This document shows positions 36,983 to 45,524 of a DNA stretch of 64,000 nt, piece by piece. Positions within the stretch are counted from its first letter, which is position 1, and every line of letters begins with the position of its first letter. The stretch comes from Ostreococcus lucimarinus CCE9901. Taxonomy: Eukaryota > Chlorophyta > Mamiellophyceae > Mamiellales > Bathycoccaceae. The position numbers and the translations under genes were made by a program. The DNA is taken from positions 124,001 to 188,000 of the forward strand of contig NC_009362.1 in the NCBI RefSeq assembly GCF_000092065.1, given 5' to 3'. Under the pieces are notes generated by a model. That model saw nothing but the letters and a program-made list of their open reading frames with translations. It had not been told where the DNA came from and did not search any database.

Positions 36983-37864
36983 ATGCGTCGAGTCGCGAGT
37001 GCGGAGCGCGTGGTCGTCGCGGCGATGCGCGCGCGGTGCGCGGAGACGTCTCTGAAAGCGAGAACGAGGTGCGCGAGGTGCGCGAGCGGGACGGCGGACC
37101 CGCCGCCTCGAGTGTTCGCGGCGCCGCCAGCCGCGCCGGGGGATGAAGATTGGAAAAACATGACAATTTTGATGGATAAACCTCAGAAGTACACGTCGTT
37201 TGACGTCGTGGCGCGCGTGCGGCGGTTGAGCAGGGAGAGAGGGGTCAAGAAAGTTGGACACTGCGGCACGCTCGATCCCATGGCGACCGGATTGTTGATT
37301 TTATGCGTTGGCAAGGCGACGAAGAGCGTGGAGGAGTACTCGGGGATGGATAAGACGTACACTGGTACCATTAAGTTGGGTGAAGGGACGCCGTCGCAGG
37401 ACGCGGACGAAGAAGTGAACGAACGCGAACCTTGGGAACACGTCACGGACGTCGAACTACGTGAGGGCGCGCGCAAACTCACAGGCGCGATCAAGCAGTT
37501 ACCACCGATGTATTCAGCAATCAAGGTGAACGGAAAACGTCTGTATAAATCTGCCAGAGAAGGTGTCGAGGTCGAGCGCAAGCACCGAGACGTGGTGATT
37601 CACGAATTCGAAGTCGAGCGAGACGCGGAGGACGCACAAATCGTACACTTTTCCGCACACGTCTCCAAGGGCACTTACGTGCGCACGTTGGCGTACGATT
37701 TGTGTAAAAGTCTCGGCACGACAGGTCACTTAACGGCGCTTCGCAGGACAAAGATCGGGAGTGAGTTTGACGTGGAAGACGCGTGGACAATCGAGCAGTT
37801 GGCTGAAGCTTGTGGGGAGGATCCGTCAAAGTTCAAAAAAACTCCAAAAAAGGAGAGCTCTTAA
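36983..37864 (+). CDS. TRUB: tRNA pseudouridine-55 synthase (TruB family), organelle-targeted
   Basis: TruB converts U55 of tRNA to pseudouridine. The protein has 293 residues from the ATG at 36983, which opens a presequence-like part (MRRVASAERVVVAAMRARC); the frame is open further to 36932. The TruB core starts at ILMDKPQKYTSFDVVARVRR. The catalytic motif GHCGTLDPMATGLL has D98 as nucleophile. Later come AIKQLPPMYSAIKVNGKRLYKSAREG (in parts: QLPPMYSAIKVNGKRLY) and VSKGTYVRTLAYDLCK. The C-terminal PUA domain is absent or very short, as in bacterial-type enzymes of organelles. Whether it serves plastid or mitochondrion cannot be read. Confidence 0.9.
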   Translation: MRRVASAERVVVAAMRARCAETSLKARTRCARCASGTADPPPRVFAAPPAAPGDEDWKNMTILMDKPQKYTSFDVVARVRRLSRERGVKKVGHCGTLDPMATGLLILCVGKATKSVEEYSGMDKTYTGTIKLGEGTPSQDADEEVNEREPWEHVTDVELREGARKLTGAIKQLPPMYSAIKVNGKRLYKSAREGVEVERKHRDVVIHEFEVERDAEDAQIVHFSAHVSKGTYVRTLAYDLCKSLGTTGHLTALRRTKIGSEFDVEDAWTIEQLAEACGEDPSKFKKTPKKESS

Positions 37865-37954
37865 TCGCAATTGATAATCGCGACTGATTTTACAAAACGT
37901 TTAGGCTACTAATGGTACGTAGGTGTTGATGTTGTACATGATACATGTGAGTTT

Positions 37955-39409
37955 TCAGATGACGAGCGCCATGCTAATCTTGTGCTCGCGGCAGAGCGTC
38001 GCGGGATCTCGAACTACGCACACGCGCACGCGCTTCTTGTCTCCGGCGTTATACACGCGATATATATGATAATCCACGCTTGGTTTCGTCGCAAAATCCC
38101 ATTCCCAAGGTGAAATCTCAAATGCGTTTTTATCGTCGAAACGCGTCGACTTGACCTCTACGAAAGTCACGCGCCCAGTGGCAACGTCGGTGACTTTGAT
38201 GTCGTAAAAACTGTTCGTCTCGCCTTCCGCGTTCAACCACTCGACGAGATGATTCTCTCGCGCGGGGTACGATGCGAGTAGGTATTGATACACAAGCGCT
38301 TCGCCCCATCGACCGACGGCGCGCGTATCGCACGCGTCTACTTCTTCCCACCAAGGTACGAAACGCGAGACGCCTGGGATCGCGTCTTCGCCTCGGCTCG
38401 ATGCCTCCTTCGGCGCGCGCAACCTTCCTTCCCATTCGTAACGATCCTCGACCCGGAAACGAATTCCCGTCGACGCGTTCTCTTCGCGCGCCGCCGGTTC
38501 GTCGTCGACGCGCACGACGCTCACGCTCGGTGCGCGCTCTCGCTTGCCGCGCTTCGTTGCCGGCGCGTCCTCGTCGGCTCTCTCGTCGACGACGTCTGCG
38601 CCCTCCTCCTTCTCTACCTCCTCCTCAAAACATTTCGCGCGGTACTTCGAACCTCCCATATGCAACATCGCGTACTCTGCCATCACTGTCGCGCGCTCGC
38701 TCGCCGACAGCTCGTCCATGATCGTCTCCACCGCCTTGCGCGCCTTGCCGAAGGATGGCTTCCAAACCGTCGTCGCCGACGACCCACCCGCCAACGTCTC
38801 GTACACCTTCCTCAGCGCGTTCTTCGTCTCCTCGCGCGTCGGTTCGACCAACTTCGGCGTGTTCAATCGCCGCAACCGATTCCCCGCGCGCGCCGCGCGT
38901 TTCGCTGCGATCGCCGCCTCCGAAGCCGCCGCCTCCGCTTCGCTCGCCGCGCGCCTCTCTCGCGCCAACGTCATCGACTCCGCGTGTCTCTCCGCCATCG
39001 CCGACACGCGCGCGTAAAACGCATCATCACCACCGCTCCCATCGCCATCGCGCCTTTCGTCGCCATGGCGTCGCGTCGCCTTCGCGAACGTCCATCGTTC
39101 GCCGCGCTTCGCCGGCGGCGCGCCCGCCGCCGCCAATCCCTCCCTCGTCGCCCGCAGCGCGTCCACGTCCAGCGCCCGAGAGAAATCCTCCAGCGCCACG
39201 TCGCGCGCGTCCGGCAGCGGTATTTCCTCGCTCTCCGTCGCGCGCTCGGCGCGTTCGCCCGCGGCGCGCGTGAACGCGCGCAGCGCGTGCGTCAAATCCG
39301 CCACCAGCTCATCCCTCGTCCCGGTCGATTTACGCGCGAACCACGCCTTGGCGTACGTCTCCGCGATGTCCATCAGTCGAGGATTCGGTCTCGACGCCTC
39401 GCGCGCCAT
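37955..39409 (-). CDS. NO VEIN C-terminal (DUF3883) domain protein, nuclease-like
   Basis: The 484-residue protein starts at 39409 (MAREASRPNPRLMDIAE); ATG 39373 is an alternative. Two charged helical regions fill the first 300 residues. The C-terminal 150 residues match the DUF3883 domain of plant NO VEIN and bacterial relatives: GRWGEALVYQYLL, FYDIKVTDVATGRVTFVEVKSTRFDD (in parts: NSFYDIKV and VTFVEVKSTR), FEISPWEWDFA and YHIYRVYN. The Asp of FYDI and the Glu-x-Lys of VEVKST fit a PD-(D/E)xK nuclease core. NO VEIN itself is over 2,500 residues with an ATPase part, absent here. DNA or RNA cleavage is inferred. The gene is divergent from importin-9. Confidence 0.65.
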   Translation of the reverse strand: MAREASRPNPRLMDIAETYAKAWFARKSTGTRDELVADLTHALRAFTRAAGERAERATESEEIPLPDARDVALEDFSRALDVDALRATREGLAAAGAPPAKRGERWTFAKATRRHGDERRDGDGSGGDDAFYARVSAMAERHAESMTLARERRAASEAEAAASEAAIAAKRAARAGNRLRRLNTPKLVEPTREETKNALRKVYETLAGGSSATTVWKPSFGKARKAVETIMDELSASERATVMAEYAMLHMGGSKYRAKCFEEEVEKEEGADVVDERADEDAPATKRGKRERAPSVSVVRVDDEPAAREENASTGIRFRVEDRYEWEGRLRAPKEASSRGEDAIPGVSRFVPWWEEVDACDTRAVGRWGEALVYQYLLASYPARENHLVEWLNAEGETNSFYDIKVTDVATGRVTFVEVKSTRFDDKNAFEISPWEWDFATKPSVDYHIYRVYNAGDKKRVRVCVVRDPATLCREHKISMALVI

Positions 39410-39637
39410 CGCGGCGTCCGCGCGCGTCGCGCGTCGCGCACTGCGACGCGTTTGAAGATTCAAAAGTGACTCCACGCGTTCAAACGGCGTCGACTGCGCG
39501 GCAGTCCACGGCGCGTGCGCGTCCGCGCGCGCGCATCGCGACGCTCGGGACGATCGGTCGCGTTCGCGAGCGCGTTCGCGAGCGCGCGCGGGGCGCGATT
39601 CGGTCGAGGCGCGACGCGAACGCTTCGGGACGTCGAC

Positions 39638-42600
39638 ATGCGGGCGGATGAAGTCGCGCGGTGCCTGGCCGAGACGCTCTCGCCCGACGCCGTCGCGCGC
39701 GCCGAGGCGCAGCGCGCGATCGAGCGCATGGGAGGCGAACCGGGGTTCGCGGAGACGCTGGCGTCGATCGCGCTGCGCGGCGTCGAGGGCGCGGTGGTGG
39801 ACATCAGCACGAGACAGCTGAGCGCGGTGCTGCTGAAGAAACACGTGCGAGAACACTGGAACGCGCTGGATGAAAGGTTCGTCGCGCCGGAATTGACGGA
39901 AGCGGAGAAGCAAGGGTTGAAAACAGTGCTCCCGAAGGGACTGGCGGATGAGTCGAGCAAGATGCGCACGGCGTTCGCGGCGGGGATCGCGCAGGCGGCG
40001 GCGAGCGACGGCGCGATTTGGGACGAGCTGACGACGACGTTGGTGGAAGGAATACGAGCGAAACGATCGAGGTCGGAGGTTTTGGGGTGCTTGAAGTGTT
40101 ATGAGATTATTGCGGGGGAGATTGACGCGAAGGATGTCGCCACGGTGGGGCCGACGTTGTTTCCAGAGTTGTTGACGCTGGCGAGGCACGGAGAGGACGG
40201 CGCGCTACGGAGGCGAGCGGAAACGGCGTTTTCGTCGACAGTGAGCGCGTTGACCACGCTCACGGGGACGGAGCAAAAGGAAATGCGAGACATGTTGTTA
40301 CCGTATTTGCCCACGTGGTTGGAGACCGTAGCGATCGCGTTGGAGGGAATGCCGAATCCGAACAATTTCGACGCGTTGGCTTCGACCATGGCGGCGCTCA
40401 CGAGTCTCGCGCTCGCGGTGCAGTACTTTACCAAGCCCGCGGGCGAGGCGCTGATGCCGGCTTTATCCCGTGGGGCGATAATGTTTCACACCATAGCGCC
40501 AGTTTGGGCGAAATACTCAGAGGAGACGGATCACTTGGATCCGGGCATGGATAGCGACGGCGACACGGTGAGTTTCGAGGCGGTGGTCACAGAACTCCTG
40601 GAGCTCGTCATCAACATCGCGGAGCAGCCTAAGTTGAATAAGCTGCTCGAGCCGAATTTAGCGGATACGTTGTACGTCACGATGGGTTACATGACGATGA
40701 GCTCATCGCAAGAGGAGATGTGGATGGATGATCCGAACCAGTTCGTCGCGGACGAGGACGACGATTTCGGCAATGTGCGTGCCGCGTGCGGTCTCATGCT
40801 TGATTCTCTCGGAGAAAGATTCGGCGTAAAGGCGGTCGCTGCGCTCTGGAACGCATCAAATAGACGATTGGCGGAGTCCATATCGGCGCAACAAACCGGT
40901 GACTCGATGTGGTGGCGACCGCGAGAAGCGGCGCTCCTCGCCGTGGGCACGATGAACGAGGTCGTCTTGTCGAGCCTGGAGCGCGCGCAAGAAAAGGGCA
41001 AACCCGCACCTTTCGACATCGCCGCTTTCATGAAAACGGTGATTGAGAACGATTTGCACGAGAGCACGGCGGCGTCGGCGCCGTTCTTGCGTGGCCGAGC
41101 GTTGTGGGTCACGGCTCGCCTATCGAGCGGCGTGCCGACGGAGATGGCGGATGCCATTCTCAGAGCTTCGGTAAGTTCGCTGGCGCCCGGTTTAGCGCCA
41201 CCACTGCGTATTGGTGCGTGCCGCGCGATCGCTGAGTTTTTACCGATCGCGAAGAAGGAAGTGACGACTCCGTACATTGGTGAAATTTACAAAGGCTTGG
41301 GCAATTTGCTCGTCGACGCCGGCGAAGAGACTCTGCATCTCATTTTAGAAGCCATGCTCGTGCTCATTAAGGCTGACTCCGACGCTGCAGCGGCGTGGTT
41401 GAGCGCACTCGCGCCGGCGGTGGTGAAAATATGGGCGGAGTACGTCCGAGATCCCTTGGTGAGCGCAGATACCACCGAGGTGTTTGAGGCGCTCGCGGAG
41501 ATTCCTGCGTGCCAGGCGCAGTTGCACACCATGCTCGTGCCGACGCTTTCGCACATACTCGCATCGCCGAGCGAACAACCTGAAATGTTAGTGGAGGCGA
41601 CGCTCGATCTATTGACAATCATTCTTCGCCCGGCGTCGCCTGAGACGGCCAAGGCTACGCACGACGTGTGCTTCAAGTACGTGTGCGGTCTCATCATGCA
41701 GAGCGACGACGCCGGCGTGATGCAGGGTGCGTCCGAGACGTTACGCGCATTTCTTCGCGCGGGAAAAGAGAACATGCTCGAGTGGGGTAGTGGTGACCCG
41801 ACCGTGGGCGGTGGCGACGTGTTGCGCGCGATGTTTGAAGCCGCGTCGCGCTTGTTGGATCCAAATTTGGAGGACAGCGCAAGTCTGTACGCGGCACCTT
41901 TGCTGTGTCAAATGCTTCGTCGTTTGCCGACCAAGGTGGGCCCGGTGCTTCGCGATATCACGGCTGCGGTCGTGGCGCGCTTGCGCTCTTCAAAGCAGCC
42001 CAATCTGTCGGCGTCGTTGTTGACGGTGTTCGCGCGCATCGTGCACGTGGACGCCAACGCGTTCATCGAGCTCTTGATGTCGCTTCCGAGCGGCGGTGAC
42101 GAGCCGAACGCGTTCGATTTCGTCATGCGACAGTGGTCAGAGAAGCAATGCGATGTACACGGTTCGTTTGACATCAAGTTGACCACGACCGCGCTCGGTT
42201 TGCTTCTCAACACGCAGAGTCCAGCGTTGCACGCCGTCGTCGTCAAGGGCCAGCTCGTGGAGACGCCCGCGGAGAGCGGCCGCATTCGCACGCGCGCGCG
42301 CGCTCAAGCCAACGGCCCAGAAGTCTGGACCCAAATCCCACTCTCCGCCAAAATAGTCGAACTCTTAGCCGACGTCCTCATCGAGTACGCCGAAGGCATG
42401 GCCGGCGCCGAAGACGACGAAGACGAATGGGAGGAGGAGCGCGACGACGACGAAGACGACCCCGACGACGCCGCAGACGACGACGACTTCACCGGCGAGG
42501 AAAAGGAATTCACCGGCGACTTATTCGAGCGTCTTCTCATGCGCGGCGGTCTCGACGCGTTCGATCCCGACGACGCCGACGAGGCCGAGGATCCCGTGAA

Positions 42601-42733
42601 CGACATCGACGTTCGCGCCTTCGTCGTCGGCGGCTTTCGCGCGCTCCACGCATCCGGCGTCCTCGCCCCGCTCGCGCAGTCCATCGCCACCAGGCACCAG
42701 CGCGCCATTCACGACGCGCTCACGCATCAGTAA
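39638..42733 (+). CDS. IPO9: Importin-9 / Kap114-type karyopherin
   Basis: Importin-9 carries H2A-H2B, TBP and other cargo into the nucleus with Ran. The 1031-residue protein (ATG 39638) has an N-terminal importin-beta region (AEAQRAIERMGGEPGFAETL, SAVLLKKHVREHW) followed by HEAT-type helical repeats throughout. Near the C-terminus lies the acidic insert typical of importin-9/Kap114 (about residues 925-960, mostly Asp and Glu), then a last helical part. Human IPO9 is 1041 residues, so it is complete. It is single-exon. An open frame continues upstream of the chosen ATG but codes Arg-rich sequence. Confidence 0.8.
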   Translation: MRADEVARCLAETLSPDAVARAEAQRAIERMGGEPGFAETLASIALRGVEGAVVDISTRQLSAVLLKKHVREHWNALDERFVAPELTEAEKQGLKTVLPKGLADESSKMRTAFAAGIAQAAASDGAIWDELTTTLVEGIRAKRSRSEVLGCLKCYEIIAGEIDAKDVATVGPTLFPELLTLARHGEDGALRRRAETAFSSTVSALTTLTGTEQKEMRDMLLPYLPTWLETVAIALEGMPNPNNFDALASTMAALTSLALAVQYFTKPAGEALMPALSRGAIMFHTIAPVWAKYSEETDHLDPGMDSDGDTVSFEAVVTELLELVINIAEQPKLNKLLEPNLADTLYVTMGYMTMSSSQEEMWMDDPNQFVADEDDDFGNVRAACGLMLDSLGERFGVKAVAALWNASNRRLAESISAQQTGDSMWWRPREAALLAVGTMNEVVLSSLERAQEKGKPAPFDIAAFMKTVIENDLHESTAASAPFLRGRALWVTARLSSGVPTEMADAILRASVSSLAPGLAPPLRIGACRAIAEFLPIAKKEVTTPYIGEIYKGLGNLLVDAGEETLHLILEAMLVLIKADSDAAAAWLSALAPAVVKIWAEYVRDPLVSADTTEVFEALAEIPACQAQLHTMLVPTLSHILASPSEQPEMLVEATLDLLTIILRPASPETAKATHDVCFKYVCGLIMQSDDAGVMQGASETLRAFLRAGKENMLEWGSGDPTVGGGDVLRAMFEAASRLLDPNLEDSASLYAAPLLCQMLRRLPTKVGPVLRDITAAVVARLRSSKQPNLSASLLTVFARIVHVDANAFIELLMSLPSGGDEPNAFDFVMRQWSEKQCDVHGSFDIKLTTTALGLLLNTQSPALHAVVVKGQLVETPAESGRIRTRARAQANGPEVWTQIPLSAKIVELLADVLIEYAEGMAGAEDDEDEWEEERDDDEDDPDDAADDDDFTGEEKEFTGDLFERLLMRGGLDAFDPDDADEAEDPVNDIDVRAFVVGGFRALHASGVLAPLAQSIATRHQRAIHDALTHQ

Positions 42734-42951
42734 CGCAAATCTTCATTCGCGGTCTCACTCGCGTTCGCCAGCCCTCGTTCGCCTTTGATTCCGCTCCGTT
42801 CGTCGTCGCCGCGCCGCGCCGCGCCGTCCCGCTCGAGCGTCGTCGCCATCCCTCGACCCGTCGTCGTCACACGTCGACCGCGCGCCGACCGACCGCGCGT
42901 CTGCGAGACGCGAACGCGCGCGCGCGTCGTCGTCGTCGTCGCTCGCGCGCG

Positions 42952-43202
42952 ATGCCGCGCGCGCGCGACGCGCGCGGCGTCGCGAACGTCGTCGACGCGG
43001 CGACGTCGCTCGGCACCGCGTCGACGCGCGCGGCGCATCGCGGGGCGTTCGCGGCGGCGCGCGGCGACGCGCGGCGATGGTCGATCGTCGCGCGCGATCG
43101 GGGCGTCGCGCGCGCGCGCGAGACGGGCGGAGACGCGCGCGCGCGCGCGAGGGGGACGGAGACGCGCGCGGCGAGCGGGACGCGCGGGTTCGCGGCGAGC
43201 GG

Positions 43203-43243
<41 letters not shown>

Positions 43244-45411
43244 TGCGGACGTGGAATGGATGGTGTGAGCTGCGCGTCGAACGCGCGGGCGAAGGGAGAC
43301 GCGCGCGCGAGGCGTGGACGGTGACGGCGCGACGCGGGTTCGCGGCGGAGCCGTTGAAGGAGTCGGCGGCGGAGGACGAACCGACGGAGGAGGTCAAGGT
43401 CGACATCGCCGCGCTCGATCGCGCGCGAGCGGAAATATCGAAGTTGCACAGAGAACGACAGCTAAAGGCGTGGGAGCGCATGTACGCGTCGGCGGTGGGT
43501 GGGGTGACGTACGCGGCGTCGTTCGGGCCTTGGTTCGTTTCGCTGAGTAAAATGTCGCGCGCAGAGTGGAAGAGTGGCATCAAGCACAGCTGGGGACACG
43601 TCAAGGATGAGATGCATCACTATTGGTCCGGCGCAAAGCTGCTCTGGGTCGAAGTGAAGATCGCGTCGCGGTTGTCTTGGCGGTTGATGAGCGGATCGGA
43701 GTTGTCGAGGCGAGAGCGAAAGCAGCTGACGCGCACGACGGCGGACGTCTTTCGTTTGGTGCCTTTCGCGGCGTTCGTGTTGATTCCATTCATGGAAGTC
43801 TTCTTACCCGTAGCTCTGAAGCTGTTTCCGAACATGCTTCCCACGACGTTTAGAAACGATCTGAAGCACGAGGAAGAGTTGAAGAAGAAGCTCAAGGCGA
43901 AGCTCGAGGTGGCGAGATTTTTACAAGACACGGTTCGAATGATGGCCAAAGGCTTGAAGCACTCGCGCGACGGTGTCACGCGCGATCGCGCCGATGATTT
44001 GTACGTTTTTATGAAGAAAATTCGCTCCGGCGCCAAGGTGACGAACGAAGACATTTTGAAGTTTTCAAAGCTCTTCAACGACGAATTCACGTTGTACCAA
44101 GTCAATCGCGCGCAGTTGGTGAACATGTGCAAGTTTGTCGGTATCGCGCCGTACGGCACCGATACTTTCTTGCGTTTTCAGCTTCGAAACAAGCTTCGTG
44201 AGATCAAGAACGACGATAAGATGATCTACTTCGAGGGATTGAGCAATATGACGACGAGCGAACTGCGAAGCGCGGCGCGCTCGCGCGGGATGCGATGGGA
44301 GTGCGAGCGGGAAGATTTAATCAAGCAACTCGAGGATTGGCTCGAGTTGAGCCTGAAGAATAAGCTCCCATCGACTCTCCTACTTCTTTCGCGTGCGTTT
44401 GTCATCACAGCTGAGTCCAGCGGCGAGGATGCCAAGACGAAGGTGTTCCAAGATATCACCGACACCTTGGCTTCGTTGCCCGAGGACGTCATCACTTCCG
44501 CGGCGGTTGACGAAGGTTTGGCCACGCATACGCCAACGAAGAAGGAAGATTACACGAAGAGAATGGAGTTCTTGAAGCGCGAAGAAGAAATCATCGCGGA
44601 GGAGCAAAAACAAACGGAAGCCGTGCAGGAAGAAATCGTGCCGGCGCCGGAGACGACGGAAACAGAAACAGTCGACAAGGCGGCGGAGGAGATGGAGGGC
44701 GCGCCTTCGACGAAGCAAGCGGCCGCGCCTTCCGCCGACGCATCAGGCGATGATGAAGAGAAGGCCATTCGCAATGAAGAAAAGGCGACGTACGAACGCG
44801 AGAAGCGCGCAAAGCGCGCCGCGCAGCTCTCGCGTTTGCTAACCATGGTTTCCGACACGTCATCCGTCTGCGTTGAACGCACCGAGTTGATGATGCTCGT
44901 CAAGAAGGGTGTAGACGCATACGCCGACCGCGTCGAAGAAGCGCGATGCGCCGCTGAAGAAATCGCCGCGGACCAGGGCGCCATCGAGCACCTCACCGCG
45001 GAAGTGGACGAAGAGGCTCGACTCTCGCATCAGCTCGCCGACCAAGTCAGCGCTCGCGTGGACAAGATGTTGCAATCCGCGAGCAAAGACATTGAAGAAG
45101 TGGAGAAGCGCATCGGCGACAAACTCCGCGTCCTCGACGCGGATTGCGATGGTAAGATCACCATGCAGGAGCTGTTACGCGTGCGCGACGTTCTCGGCGC
45201 CGATCAAATCGACGAACGCGACGAAATCGAGTTGGTGAACATTCTCAGCGGTCTCATCAAGGACGACGGAACCATCGCCGTGGAAGATTTGAGAAAGCTC
45301 ACCAGCGACATCATCTCCACCGAACACTTGGAAGACGTTCAAACGGACGACGACGCGGACATCGAGGCGACCTCGAGCGCGAGCGCCGCGTCCTCGGATG
45401 TCCCCGCGTAG
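42952..45411 (+). CDS. LETM1: LETM1-type mitochondrial inner-membrane protein
   Basis: LETM1 proteins govern K+/H+ (and perhaps Ca2+) exchange and ribosome docking at the inner mitochondrial membrane. The 819-residue protein starts at 42952 with an Arg/Ala presequence that contains thirteen Thr from an ACG repeat at 43204-43242. The LETM1 core follows: SRRERKQLTRTTADVFRLVP, the membrane segment FAAFVLIPFMEVFLPVALKLFP (in parts: AAFVLIPFMEVFLPVA), MLPTTFRND, and the ribosome-binding-like domain with VNMCKFVGIAPYGTDTFLRF. Coiled coils then lead to a C-terminal EF-hand (DADCDGKITMQEL). An earlier hydrophobic stretch (YASAVGGVTYAASFGPWFV) precedes the core. Length is close to the plant homologues (about 750). 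Confidence 0.93.
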
Positions 45412-45524
45412 AGCTTTAATACAACTTGTACGTAGCGCGTATCGTTCAAACTCGCTCAACGCGCCGCACTGTTCGACGTCGACCCTCTTCGCGCGCCGCT
45501 CGACGTCCCGGTCGATGCGCAACG

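Noticed and set aside
37930-37955. Imperfect palindrome TGTACATGATACATGTGA as an operator or terminator
   Set aside because: Only partial symmetry, and it lies between convergent 3' ends; bacterial-type terminators are not expected here.
39410-40189. Upstream extension of the NO VEIN-type gene on the minus strand
   Set aside because: Antisense to the importin start and Arg/Gln-rich; no conserved motif.
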